A DNA stretch of 64,000 nt from Clostridia bacterium (GCA_017457225.1 JAFTHW010000006.1:29457-93456); one strand, 5' to 3'. Counted from the stretch's first letter, positions 56,188 to 64,000 are shown. Made by a program: numbers and translations. Notes: generated by a model from the letters alone, not told the origin.

Positions 56188-56251
56188 TGAAAACAAGGTG
56201 AAATTATGTGATTATTACTAAAAACAGCATTTTTTGTGGCGAAATCTTTCC

Positions 56252-56286
56252 AAAAAACAACGACCGCCCCAAAACGAGCAGCCGTT
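56252..56286 (-). terminator. Terminator after the ComEC-like gene
   Basis: AACGGCTGC pairs with GGCGGTCGTT (two G-U wobbles) around a loop, followed by GTTTTTTGG on the minus strand. Confidence 0.65.
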
Positions 56287-56305
56287 CACTTCTAAGTGTT
56301 CCCGA

Positions 56306-57313
56306 TCACGACTTTACCGTTTCCACCGTATATTGTCCCTCTGCGGAAACGTTAATAATCACGTGTCCCTTTAAATCCGTACGATAGGTATTTACACCTG
56401 CATCCGACAATACGCCGAGAGCCTCCACCGACGGATGTCCGTAGGAATTGAACGCTCCGCAGGAAATCACCGCCGTTTTTACACCTAAATACTCTACGAA
56501 TTCTTTGGACGTGGAATATTGACTACCGTGATGCGCGACTTTTAAAATTTCCGTGGAGTCCAACTTCACTCCTTTTTTATCAAACGCACCGAGTTTATCT
56601 TCGGCGATCAACGACGTTTCGGATTTGATGGGAATATCGCCCGTAAACACTGCGCTCACACCCTTATAATCCAACCATACGACCGCCGACATCATATTCG
56701 CCGCAACCTCCGCATCCATCGTACCCTCGACAGACAACGAATGCGGCGCGATCATTTGCAGCGTATAGAGCTCTTGATCGGCGTTTTTGAATTGCGCCGA
56801 ACGCGTAGCGTATTCGCAAACGCAATCCGTATCCATAAGCTCAGTATAAAACTGCTCGTATTCCGCGTTGAGCGTTTCCGACGTATTCGGAATATACGCG
56901 TATTTGATTTTCTTATATTTGACTACTTTATCCAACCCGCCGCAATGATCGGAGTCTGAGTGTGTTAACACCAAATAATCGATGGTATCCACGTCCAATG
57001 CGTTGAGATAACGGAGCAAAGTTTTGGCGGTTTTCTGTTTCCCGTTTCCGCCGTCGATCAATATGATCTTTCCGTCCGGAAGTTCAATCAGCGTAGCGTC
57101 GCCCTGTCCCACGTCTATGAAATGAATACGCATTTCGTCCTTTTGACGTTTCCCGACTTTCGGTTTGCCGACGTAATATTTCCATTCGGAAACAGGGAAG
57201 AAAAAAGAAAAAACGCAAAGCGCCGCAATCAGAATGACGACGATAAAAAGAACGATCCGCTTCGCGCGCCGTACTTTTTCTTCCGCCTTTTCTTTCTCTT
57301 TTGCATAGCTCAT
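56306..57313 (-). CDS. Membrane-anchored metallo-beta-lactamase-fold hydrolase (ComEC C-terminal-like)
   Basis: 335 residues. One hydrophobic segment (about 20-45) anchors it, with the rest outside. The hydrolase core shows GQGDATLIELPDG, then HSDSDHCGG (the HxHxDH-type site with Ser in the first His position), and later KVAHHGSQYS and SCGAFNSYGHPS, the pattern of stand-alone ComEC-like domains. Such proteins may degrade nucleic acid outside the cell. There is no N-terminal competence membrane domain. It follows the Mrp ATPase by 20 bases in one transcript. Confidence 0.88.
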   Translation of the reverse strand: MSYAKEKEKAEEKVRRAKRIVLFIVVILIAALCVFSFFFPVSEWKYYVGKPKVGKRQKDEMRIHFIDVGQGDATLIELPDGKIILIDGGNGKQKTAKTLLRYLNALDVDTIDYLVLTHSDSDHCGGLDKVVKYKKIKYAYIPNTSETLNAEYEQFYTELMDTDCVCEYATRSAQFKNADQELYTLQMIAPHSLSVEGTMDAEVAANMMSAVVWLDYKGVSAVFTGDIPIKSETSLIAEDKLGAFDKKGVKLDSTEILKVAHHGSQYSTSKEFVEYLGVKTAVISCGAFNSYGHPSVEALGVLSDAGVNTYRTDLKGHVIINVSAEGQYTVETVKS

Positions 57314-57333
57314 ACGTTTTTATCCTTACCGTT

Positions 57334-58176
57334 TCAATTCGCTTGTCTTGCAGGTGCGCGCTCGATTGAATCAAAAACTTCGCGCAACTCTTCCGTTTCA
57401 TAATCTTCTATCCGACCTTCGTCCGCCAGCGTAGAAATACGCGCGTCCAGCGGCATACGGGCAATCGCAGGAATTCCGTACTCCGCGGCGATCGTTTCCA
57501 CTTGACTACGCCCGAATACTTCTATTTTCTTCCCGCAATCAGGGCACGTAAAATAACTCATATTCTCTACAATCCCAAGTACCGGAACATTCATAATTCC
57601 CGCCATATTCACGGCTTTTTCCACGACCATTTTTACAAGATCCTGCGGAGTCGTTACAATCACGATTCCCGAAATGGGAATACTCTGGAATACCGTCAAG
57701 GGGACGTCGCCCGTTCCGGGCGGCATATCGATAAATAAAAGATCGACGTCTTTCCAGATCACGTCCGTCCAAAACTGCATCACCGTACCCGAAATGACCA
57801 TACCTCGCCAAATCACAGGCGAAGTCGCATCGTCCAGTAATAAATTCATCGACATCAACTGCATACCCGAGGGAGAAATGACGGTGTCGATCCCCTCTTC
57901 ACTGCCCGTAGCCCGCTCGGTCACCCCAAACATATGCGGAATGGACGGTCCCGTAATATCCGCGTCCATAATCCCGACGGAATTTCCTTTCTTTTGCGCG
58001 TAAGAAGCGAGCAACGAAGTCGTCAACGACTTCCCGACACCGCCTTTCCCACTCACAACTGCGATTACTTTTTTGACTGTCGATTTTTTATGCGGAGCTT
58101 TGATCATGCTCTCTTTTTTTCTAGACGAACAATTCGAGGAACAACTCGAACAATCGTGCGTACAATTTTCTGCCAT
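57334..58176 (-). CDS. Mrp/NBP35-family iron-sulfur carrier ATPase
   Basis: 280 residues from the ATG at 58176, selected by AAAAGGAGAG; an upstream extension of 11 residues lacks a site. The N-terminus has a cysteine-rich segment CTHDCSSCSSNC. The P-loop is GKGGVGKS, followed by the MDADITGPSIPHMFG block of the ApbC/Mrp group. The C-terminal CPDCGK supplies the CxxC that binds the bridging 4Fe-4S cluster. It transfers iron-sulfur clusters to client proteins. It is the first of two genes under a perfect promoter. Confidence 0.94.
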   Translation of the reverse strand: MAENCTHDCSSCSSNCSSRKKESMIKAPHKKSTVKKVIAVVSGKGGVGKSLTTSLLASYAQKKGNSVGIMDADITGPSIPHMFGVTERATGSEEGIDTVISPSGMQLMSMNLLLDDATSPVIWRGMVISGTVMQFWTDVIWKDVDLLFIDMPPGTGDVPLTVFQSIPISGIVIVTTPQDLVKMVVEKAVNMAGIMNVPVLGIVENMSYFTCPDCGKKIEVFGRSQVETIAAEYGIPAIARMPLDARISTLADEGRIEDYETEELREVFDSIERAPARQAN

Positions 58177-58200
58177 AGCCACTCTCCTTTTTTCCGTTTC

Positions 58201-58229
58201 ATTATACAACTTTACCCTATTTTTGTCAA
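58201..58229 (-). promoter_or_regulatory. Promoter of the Mrp / ComEC-like operon
   Basis: TTGACA, 17 bases, TATAAT on the minus strand, 25 bases before the start codon. Confidence 0.85.
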
Positions 58230-58310
58230 ATCATTTACGTCATAAACGTTCTTTTGACAAAAACTCCCACGCAAAAAAATGCGCGAGATGTATTTTTTCC
58301 GTAAAAACGA

Positions 58311-58339
58311 TTGCTTTCTATCAAAAAATGATGTATAAT
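58311..58339 (+). promoter_or_regulatory. Promoter of the SRP RNA gene
   Basis: TTGCTT, 17 bases, TATAAT on the plus strand; RNA start expected near 58345. Confidence 0.8.
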
Positions 58340-58344
58340 ATATA

Positions 58345-58615
58345 GGCTGCGCGTAGGTGGGGAGTTAGCGGCACCCTGTATCTGCAATCCGCTATAGCAG
58401 AGCTGAATGCCTTTCCCGACGTCGGTTATGGGAGGCTGCGCGCCGTAAGGAATGTTGATATCAAGGTCTTATGCAACGCAATGCCGTGAACCGTGTCAGG
58501 ACAGGAATGTAGCAGCTCTAAGCGGATTTTTGCGTGTGCCATAAGGTAGCTTTGAAGGAGTCACCTGCGGCGTTTCCGCTTCGGTAATCGTCGGCAAAAA
58601 AGGATCGCGCAGTTT
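58345..58615 (+). ncRNA. ffs: Signal recognition particle RNA (large, Bacillus type)
   Basis: About 270 nucleotides. The 5' part has the Alu-domain sequence GGTGGGGAGTTAGCGG followed by ATCCGCTATAGCAGA, closely like Bacillus scRNA. Domain IV contains GTCAGGACAGGAATGTAGCAG, equivalent to the 4.5S RNA site for Ffh: the asymmetric loop CAGG/AGCAG and a GGAA tetraloop are kept. The ends pair (CTGCGCG with CGCGCAG) before a run of Ts. The large form with an Alu domain is characteristic of Bacillota. Ends are estimated. Confidence 0.92.
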
Positions 58616-58627
58616 TTTCTAAAACCA

Positions 58628-58672
58628 CGAAGGACTATTGGAAAACACGGTTTTTCAATAGTCCTTCTCTTT
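58628..58672 (+). terminator. Terminator downstream of SRP RNA
   Basis: GAAGGACTATTG pairs perfectly with CAATAGTCCTTC and is followed by TCTTTATTT. Confidence 0.8.
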
Positions 58673-58709
58673 ATTTCAAAGCGAAAACGTATCCTTACGT
58701 ATATGGTTT

Positions 58710-58740
58710 CGCCGATAAAATCAGTATCGGCGTTTTTTTT
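58710..58740 (+). terminator. Second terminator on the plus strand
   Basis: CGCCGAT pairs with ATCGGCG, followed by eight Ts on the plus strand. It backs up the first terminator and stops readthrough into the antisense of dinB. Confidence 0.75.
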
Positions 58741-58744
58741 CTTT

Positions 58745-59998
58745 CTATTCCTGATCCGCTTTAGTATTTTCTTCCTTTTGCCCTCGAATATCCAACCCGT
58801 TCAATTTATCGTCCTCCATCACCACTCCGCGTTGCAACGAAGCATATCCGTATTTTTGACGGATTTTCGCCACCGCGCTCTCCGCGCGGTTCTTTTTTTG
58901 ATAGTCTAACTCCGACAAATCCCAATCCAAGCGTATTTGCTCTACGTTATAATCAAACCCTGAAACTGTAATTCCGAGCATCCGCACGCGCAATCCGTAC
59001 GGACAATGCGTGCAAAATAATTCATACGCTATTTTTGCAATATCCCCGCAAAGGGCGGTTGGCGACGTTTTCGTTTGGAAAGTTTTATCCTGCATTTGAT
59101 CGTCGCGAACGACGATATGCACGGTGGTCGCTTTTCCCACGTCCGCATCTTTCAATCTCGCTGCAACGCTCTCCGCAAGCACGTAAAACCAACGCTTGAT
59201 CTCCTCCCGATCTTGTATGTTTTGCGGCAAAGTCATAGAATTTCCGACCGACTTCAAATCCTCCTTTTTTCGTTCGGAAACTACGGGTGAATCATCTTCC
59301 CCCCGCGCGTAAACTCGTAACTGCCTGCCACGTTTTCCCAAAATACGCTTCAAAAGCGCCTCGTCGGCTTCCGCAAGATCGCCTATTGTATTCACCCCGA
59401 TTTTATGCAAAGATTCTGCCGTCGCTTGACCTACAAACAACAATTCGCTCACGGGCAACGGAAACACGATTTGTTTATAATTCTCTTCCGAAACGACCGT
59501 GACTGCGTCCGGCTTCTTCATCTCCGACGCTAGCTTTGCAAAGACTTTGTTGAAACTTACGCCGATCGAAACCGTGAGCCCCAATTCCGTTTTGACCGCC
59601 AAGCGGATCTTTTCCGCAATTTCTTCACCTGAGCCGAACAGCGACTCGCAACCCGTCATATCCATTGAACATTCGTCAATGCTACACTCCTCAATCACGT
59701 CCGTATAACGGGCATAGATTTCTTTCACGAGCCGTGAATATCGTTTATATTCGTGAAAATGAGAGGGCACGAGCAATAAATCGGGGCATTTTTTTAAGGC
59801 GGAATACACCGTCTCCGCCGTTCTGATCCCGTACTTTTTCGCTTCTTCACTCTTTGCTAGTACAATCCCTTTCCTCGCCTGCGGATCTCCGCAAACGATC
59901 AAAGGTTTTCCCTGATACTCGGGATGCAAAGCAATTTCTACCGAAGCAAAAAAATTATTCAAATCGGAATGTAAAATGACACGCTTTTGCCGTTTCAT
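58745..59998 (-). CDS. dinB: DNA polymerase IV (Y-family)
   Basis: 417 residues. The N-terminal catalytic block LHSDLNNFFASVE carries the metal-binding Asp and steric-gate region; a second carboxylate block is CSIDECSMDMTG. The helix-hairpin-helix region GDLAEADEALLKRILGKRG and the little-finger domain follow. It copies past lesions with low fidelity. The ribosome site is in the recurrent GGCAGGTACG motif. It follows the flavoprotein gene by 15 bases, an unusual partner. Confidence 0.94.
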   Translation of the reverse strand: MKRQKRVILHSDLNNFFASVEIALHPEYQGKPLIVCGDPQARKGIVLAKSEEAKKYGIRTAETVYSALKKCPDLLLVPSHFHEYKRYSRLVKEIYARYTDVIEECSIDECSMDMTGCESLFGSGEEIAEKIRLAVKTELGLTVSIGVSFNKVFAKLASEMKKPDAVTVVSEENYKQIVFPLPVSELLFVGQATAESLHKIGVNTIGDLAEADEALLKRILGKRGRQLRVYARGEDDSPVVSERKKEDLKSVGNSMTLPQNIQDREEIKRWFYVLAESVAARLKDADVGKATTVHIVVRDDQMQDKTFQTKTSPTALCGDIAKIAYELFCTHCPYGLRVRMLGITVSGFDYNVEQIRLDWDLSELDYQKKNRAESAVAKIRQKYGYASLQRGVVMEDDKLNGLDIRGQKEENTKADQE

Positions 59999-60000
59999 TG

Positions 60001-60010
60001 CGTACCTGCC
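60001..60010 (-). repeat. GGCAGGTACG motif at the dinB start
   Basis: An exact copy, ending two bases before the dinB ATG, the same spacing as at the M3 peptidase. Confidence 0.5.
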
Positions 60011-60013
60011 CCG

Positions 60014-60892
60014 TTATTTTTGTAAATTTCTCAAATACTCCGTTACGGAATGGGCGGCAATATTTCCCTCACCCGCCGCTTTCGTATATTGATACGGTCT
60101 ACCCGTACAATCCCCTGCGGCATAACAGCCAACGATATTCGTTGCCATTCCAACGCCCACTTTCACAAGACCGTTTTCCGTTTCTAAGCCACCCACCAGT
60201 ACGGACGGCGGCGCGCTGTCTTTTAGAATAAAGACACCGTCGATCGGCAAATCGGCAGGAAGCGTTTCCGTCGGCGCGGAGGCAAAAGACATAGATTCTA
60301 CGCGCTTTTCACCCACGATCTTGCGCGGCATTTTTTTAATGACCGTAACGTTGTCTTTTTTGATCGTAACATTTTTATATAACGCCACAAGATATACCTC
60401 AGAGGCAAGTTCCGCCAAATACTCTACTTCGTGTTCCATTTCCCCATTTGTACAAATTACGCCGAGCTTTTTATTTTTATATAAGAAGCCGTCGCATGTG
60501 GCGCAATAACTCACGCCTCGTCCCAAGAACTCGATCTCACCCTCGATCGGCTTTACGCTTTCCACGCCGCAAGCCAAAATAACCGACGCACTTTCATACA
60601 TACCGCCCTCTTGCGTCGTAACGGTAAATTTCTCCTTCATTGCATACACGCCCGACACCTTTTCGGTTTTTATTTCGATCTCTTCCTTTTTTAATTGACT
60701 TTGTAATGCCTCGCAAAAGGCTTGTCCCGACACGTTAAAAAGACCTGGATAGTTGCGAATACTCTCCGCCTTTACGATCTTATCACTTAGTTGCTTTTTC
60801 CCAAATAATAAAAAGTTCTTTCCGTTTGCCTTGAGCGTCAACGCTGCGGAAATCCCCGCAAGTCCGCTCCCGATAATTATACAATCCGTCAT
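60014..60892 (-). CDS. Thioredoxin reductase-like flavoprotein lacking the NADPH motifs
   Basis: 292 residues. The FAD site GSGLAG (8-13) and the redox-active CATC (130-133) match thioredoxin reductases, as does the C-terminal AAGDCTGRPYQ. But the second nucleotide site, normally GGGDSA, reads GVICTNGEMEHE and the following HRR-type arginines are missing. This combination is known in ferredoxin-dependent flavin thioredoxin reductases (FFTR) and related Clostridia enzymes that do not use NADPH. It probably reduces thioredoxin with ferredoxin. No thioredoxin gene is adjacent. Upstream of dinB. Confidence 0.88.
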   Translation of the reverse strand: MTDCIIIGSGLAGISAALTLKANGKNFLLFGKKQLSDKIVKAESIRNYPGLFNVSGQAFCEALQSQLKKEEIEIKTEKVSGVYAMKEKFTVTTQEGGMYESASVILACGVESVKPIEGEIEFLGRGVSYCATCDGFLYKNKKLGVICTNGEMEHEVEYLAELASEVYLVALYKNVTIKKDNVTVIKKMPRKIVGEKRVESMSFASAPTETLPADLPIDGVFILKDSAPPSVLVGGLETENGLVKVGVGMATNIVGCYAAGDCTGRPYQYTKAAGEGNIAAHSVTEYLRNLQK

Positions 60893-60908
60893 ATTTCCTC
60901 CTGCTATC

Positions 60909-60937
60909 AGTATATAAAACCCAAGAAAAACTATAAA
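60909..60937 (-). promoter_or_regulatory. Possible promoter of the flavoprotein-dinB operon
   Basis: TTTATA, 17 bases, TATACT on the minus strand, just upstream of an AGGAGGAAAT ribosome site. Confidence 0.5.
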
Positions 60938-60956
60938 CGCTTTTTATACTTTTACA

Positions 60957-60986
60957 AAAACTCCCTTGTCGCAACAAAGGAGTTTT
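60957..60986. terminator. Terminator of the second lipoprotein gene
   Basis: AAAACTCCCTTG pairs with CAAAGGAGTTTT with one bulge. T tracts on both sides allow use on the minus strand after the lipoprotein. Confidence 0.75.
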
Positions 60987-60990
60987 GTTT

Positions 60991-62835
60991 TTAATATTGT
61001 CCACCCCATTCCGAGTACCACACAGCTGTTACAATGATATTTTCTTCATCAAACAACCAAACACCTCGCTGTGCAAGCGTTTTACCGTTATATTTCCATC
61101 TTATAAACTCGTGGTCTTTATAGGTTGGAATCGGCAAATAATACGTTTCGCCATAAGCAACGGTTATAGTCGTTTGCGCCAACGTTCCACCCTTGGCATC
61201 CAACACGATGGTGTAGGTTTTTACCGTCTCTACCGCTTCTATTATGATATTTTCCTGCACATTTTCAAGCAGAGCAAGTTTTTCTTCATCCCAAACAACG
61301 GTATACCCCGTCTTTTTTGCAGGCTCGGGAACGTTCGTAAACGCCGTTCCTTCTTTTATCTCCTCAAACACTTTATCTATCTGTCCTGCTTGACGGAACG
61401 TTACCGTGTACTTATTCACGATGATTTCTCTCCAATTTGCAACCAACGTAACGTCTTTTGCAATCGCCCACGGATCACTCGGCAACACCGCAACACCCTC
61501 GTATTGCCAGCATATAAACTCAAACCCCTCGCGCTCGGGTATCGCAAACGTTTCAGGCGCTTTATCAAACTTCACAATTTGTGTAGCCGTTCCAACCGAT
61601 CCTCCGTTCGCGTCGTATGTAATTTTATAGTCGTTGGGAAGAGCCACCGCTTGCACACCGATACTTTCTTGTACGTTGACAAACTCCGTTTGCGACCATT
61701 TCACGGTATAACCCACTTTTTCCTGCGGTTCGGGAATGTCCGATTCATCAAGCGAACCACCCTTGTCAAGCTCTTTCACAATATCGTCATATCCGGTCTG
61801 CGAAAACGTGATATATACTTTCTCTATTACAATCTCACGCCATTGCGCTACGAGCGTAACGTTATCGGCGATCGTCCAGGCATCGCTCGGCAACACCGTA
61901 ACTCCTGCATATTGCCAACTCACGAACTCGTATCCGTTTCTCTCAGGCACAACAAACGCTTCAGGCGTTTTATCAAACGTCACCGTTTGCGTTTCCCTTT
62001 TAACCGAACCGCCGTTCGCATCGTACGTAATCGTATAGTCGTTGGGAACCGCAACCGCTTGTACTTTCACGTTTTCCTGCACGTTGAAGAACTCCGTTTG
62101 AGACCAACTCACGGTGTAACCTGTTTTTGCCTGCGGCTTTGGAACATCTGCTTCCGCCAACGTAGCGCCTTGATCCAGTTCCTTTACGATATCTTCATAT
62201 CCCGTTTGCGAGAATGTGATCGTTACCCTCTTAACGATTTTCTTTTGCCATACAGCGACAAGCGTCACGTTGTCCGCAATCGTCCACTTCCCGCTCATCA
62301 CAGCATTCCCTTGATTTGTCCAACCGACAAAAGCATAACCCTCCCGAGTCGGCAAAGCAAGGTCTACGACCGTATCAAAAACAACTTCCTGCTTTTTAGT
62401 CAAAACTTCTCCACCAGCCGCATCGTACTTGATCTCGTACGTATTTGCCGTTTCGATACTGTTGACTTCAATATCTTTGTCGATTGCCGTCAAATCGACC
62501 TGTTCCCAAACCACGGTATAACCCGTGCGCGGCGCAGGATTGGGTATATCTTCTAAAATATTTCCCTCTTTAACGGTTTTTACCACGTCCGGCTGATTCA
62601 ACTGCTTAAACGTGACCTTATAGGTATATCCCACAGTAGCTTCGGAAGAGCTTTCAGCCTCTTCCCTCTCTCCTACAGGGGAGCTTTCTTCTTGAAAAGA
62701 TCCTTCCGAAGCCACTTTAGACGACTCGGAAAATTCGCCGTCCCCTTTCAAAAATCCATTGGGAAACGCGCAACCGCTAAGCGCTAGTACTGTACACGCA
62801 ACGACTGCAAAAATCCATTGTTTTATTTTGTTCAT
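60991..62835 (-). CDS. InlB-repeat lipoprotein (614 residues)
   Basis: Start at 62835 because GGTGGGG precedes it and the signal follows: MNKIKQWIFAVVACTVLALSGC, a lipoprotein signal with lipobox LSGC. A Ser/Glu-rich linker (to about 65) leads into four or so long modules of about 150 residues. Each module joins a strand pair (FKQLNQPD or FSQTGYDDIVKELD, then TGYTVxW) to an InlB_B-type half (YDANGGSV, GYEFVSW, VTLVAQWR). The modules are highly similar, suggesting recent internal duplication. Surface-exposed; binding partner unknown. It shares its repeat type with the giant lipoprotein near the left end. Confidence 0.9.
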   Translation of the reverse strand: MNKIKQWIFAVVACTVLALSGCAFPNGFLKGDGEFSESSKVASEGSFQEESSPVGEREEAESSSEATVGYTYKVTFKQLNQPDVVKTVKEGNILEDIPNPAPRTGYTVVWEQVDLTAIDKDIEVNSIETANTYEIKYDAAGGEVLTKKQEVVFDTVVDLALPTREGYAFVGWTNQGNAVMSGKWTIADNVTLVAVWQKKIVKRVTITFSQTGYEDIVKELDQGATLAEADVPKPQAKTGYTVSWSQTEFFNVQENVKVQAVAVPNDYTITYDANGGSVKRETQTVTFDKTPEAFVVPERNGYEFVSWQYAGVTVLPSDAWTIADNVTLVAQWREIVIEKVYITFSQTGYDDIVKELDKGGSLDESDIPEPQEKVGYTVKWSQTEFVNVQESIGVQAVALPNDYKITYDANGGSVGTATQIVKFDKAPETFAIPEREGFEFICWQYEGVAVLPSDPWAIAKDVTLVANWREIIVNKYTVTFRQAGQIDKVFEEIKEGTAFTNVPEPAKKTGYTVVWDEEKLALLENVQENIIIEAVETVKTYTIVLDAKGGTLAQTTITVAYGETYYLPIPTYKDHEFIRWKYNGKTLAQRGVWLFDEENIIVTAVWYSEWGGQY

Positions 62836-62904
62836 TATTCCCCACCTTAGCCTCGCCAATGCTACGTTCCTATTCCTGCAATCGACGACTTTCTTCTTTC
62901 GTTT

Positions 62905-62933
62905 ATTATAACACACTCCCCGTTGGCTGTCAA
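62905..62933 (-). promoter_or_regulatory. Promoter of the InlB-repeat lipoprotein
   Basis: Perfect consensus: TTGACA, 17 bases, TATAAT on the minus strand. Confidence 0.85.
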
Positions 62934-62949
62934 GCCCTTTTCAAATCAT

Positions 62950-63726
62950 TTATCCAAGCGCTACATCCAAAGCCATCATCACGGCAAATCCGACCATTAC
63001 GCCAACTGCGCAAAGCGTGGACGTATCCTGTTTTGTTCCCTCGGGTATGATGTCCTCCGCCACAACGAATACCATCGCTCCCGCCGCAAGCGCTAATAAA
63101 TAGGGTTGAAACGTTTGCAAATGCGCCGAGAGAAAAAATCCGATTAACGCAAAAATCGGCTCCACGATACCGCTCCCCATACCGAATAAAAACGCCTTGT
63201 TTTTATTTTGGAGTTCTCCGCGCATCGGCAATGCGATCGCCGCGCCCTCAGGAAAGTTCTGAATTCCGATCCCAAGCGCAAACGTGAGCGCCGTTGCAAA
63301 TGCACCTATTCCGCCCAAATGCCACGCTGCTCCGAACGCAAAACCCACCGCAAGCCCCTCGGGAACATTGTGTAACGTTACCGCTAAAAACAATTTTAGG
63401 GATTTTGAAAAGCCCTTTCCTTCATTCTTCCGCTTTTTTGCCGTAATTTTATCTAAAAATAAAAAAAGAACTCCTCCGACGATAAACCATAAAGAAATGG
63501 GAAAAAACGCAAATTTTGCCCATTTTACTCCCTCTAATTGCTCCAAAGCAGGCAACAATAACGACCAAACCGATGCCGCAAGCATTACTCCTGAAGCAAA
63601 ACCTAAAAATAATGCGTTAACCCTAGGGGATAATCCGTCTTTTACGACGTACACAAGCGCCGCGCCCAACGTTGTCATTAAGAAAATAAAACCAAATCCA
63701 AATACCGTCATCCATACGTAGCTCAT
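62950..63726 (-). CDS. ZIP-family divalent metal transporter
   Basis: 258 residues with about eight hydrophobic segments. The two metal-binding motifs HNVPEG (M4) and NFPEG (M5) identify the ZIP family; the His/Asn and Glu residues line the path. It imports zinc or iron in relatives. The ATG at 63726 has GGAGAAAG upstream. A small perfect hairpin lies in the 5' region. It has no obvious metal-regulated operator that I could confirm. Confidence 0.93.
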   Translation of the reverse strand: MSYVWMTVFGFGFIFLMTTLGAALVYVVKDGLSPRVNALFLGFASGVMLAASVWSLLLPALEQLEGVKWAKFAFFPISLWFIVGGVLFLFLDKITAKKRKNEGKGFSKSLKLFLAVTLHNVPEGLAVGFAFGAAWHLGGIGAFATALTFALGIGIQNFPEGAAIALPMRGELQNKNKAFLFGMGSGIVEPIFALIGFFLSAHLQTFQPYLLALAAGAMVFVVAEDIIPEGTKQDTSTLCAVGVMVGFAVMMALDVALG

Positions 63727-63755
63727 ATGCTTTCTCCGTGTTTCCTATGAGTATG

Positions 63756-63777
63756 GGATCCCCAACTATGGGGATCC
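63756..63777 (-). promoter_or_regulatory. Hairpin in the ZIP gene leader
   Basis: GGATCCCC pairs perfectly with GGGGATCC around five bases, 30-50 bases upstream of the ZIP start. No T tract follows on the minus strand, so it may be an operator or RNA structure rather than a terminator. Confidence 0.45.
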
Positions 63778-63872
63778 TCCACTATTTACTATATTCTCAA
63801 AACCAGTAAAAGAGTGTGGAGCAAAATCAGGAAACCTACAAGAGTAGGTTTATGAAATGAAAGATAAAAGGA

Positions 63873-63908
63873 AAAGAACGCTTTCGCAAAATTGCGAAAG
63901 CGTTCTTT
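63873..63908 (-). terminator. Terminator of the rRNA operon
   Basis: AAAGAACGCTTTCGCAA pairs perfectly with TTGCGAAAGCGTTCTTT. It lies just after the 5S rRNA 3' end on the minus strand and is followed by a T-rich stretch. Confidence 0.88.
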
Positions 63909-63916
63909 GTTGAAAA

Positions 63917-64000
<84 letters not shown>

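Overview
The window comes from a Bacillota genome, most likely an uncultured anaerobic Clostridia member of a gut-type community. The evidence is perfect or near-perfect sigma-A promoters and AGGAGG-type ribosome sites, a Gram-positive type large SRP RNA with an Alu domain, a T-box in front of thrS, an L20-type leader in front of infC-rpmI-rplT, a YtxC-like sporulation protein, a pyridine-nucleotide-independent type thioredoxin reductase, and BspA-like surface lipoproteins. I see no phage, insertion sequence, plasmid or CRISPR content; this is chromosomal housekeeping DNA with some accessory surface genes. Most genes lie on the minus strand.

Layout from left to right. 1-2.7 kb: a MoxR ATPase / DUF58 / membrane protein operon, cut by the window edge. 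2.9-11.2 kb: one 2,749-residue lipoprotein of InlB-type repeats, FN3-like segments and a very long leucine-rich repeat array. 11.6 kb: tRNA-Arg(CCT). 12-14.5 kb, plus strand: glutamate dehydrogenase and an aldose epimerase. 14.6-20.7 kb: a five-gene operon of L-asparaginase, M3 and M29 metallopeptidases, a CobW-type GTPase with a His/Cys-rich repeat, and a second GTPase fused to a DUF1980-like domain. 20.9-24.7 kb: RNase J with TrmR and TrhP, which make mo5U34 in tRNA. 24.8-26.8 kb: a large unknown Glu/Val-rich protein. 27-30 kb: a P-type cation ATPase under a Mn2+ (yybP-ykoY) riboswitch. 30-36.9 kb: YebC, a TrmH-type methyltransferase, the infC operon, a sugar isomerase-like protein, thrS and a YtxC-like protein.

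37-41.9 kb, plus strand: leuS and two paralogous SGNH hydrolases. 41.9-51.6 kb: a long minus-strand run with mnmE, a LysR regulator, lepA, an alkyltransferase-like protein, hemW, a histidine phosphatase, shikimate kinase, a PanE-like reductase and gltX. 51.8-56.1 kb: an ECF transporter core (fused EcfA1-EcfA2 plus EcfT), truA and a membrane protein. 56.3-58.2 kb: a membrane-anchored ComEC-like hydrolase and an Mrp/NBP35 ATPase. 58.3-58.6 kb: SRP RNA on the plus strand. 58.7-60.9 kb: DNA polymerase IV and the thioredoxin-reductase-like flavoprotein. 61-63.7 kb: a second InlB-repeat lipoprotein and a ZIP metal transporter. The right edge cuts into a 5S rRNA, so an rRNA operon lies just outside.

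The most interesting unit is the 14.6-20.7 kb operon, which pairs two metal-dependent peptidases with two G3E GTPases of the metallochaperone family, one carrying a large metal-binding repeat. The Mn2+ riboswitch in front of a calcium-type ATPase, the EcfA1-EcfA2 fusion, the ATT/ATC start of infC, the divergent SRP tetraloop stem and a recurrent GGCAGGTACG motif near start codons are also worth checking. All function calls rest on reading motifs and gene order; no database search was run.
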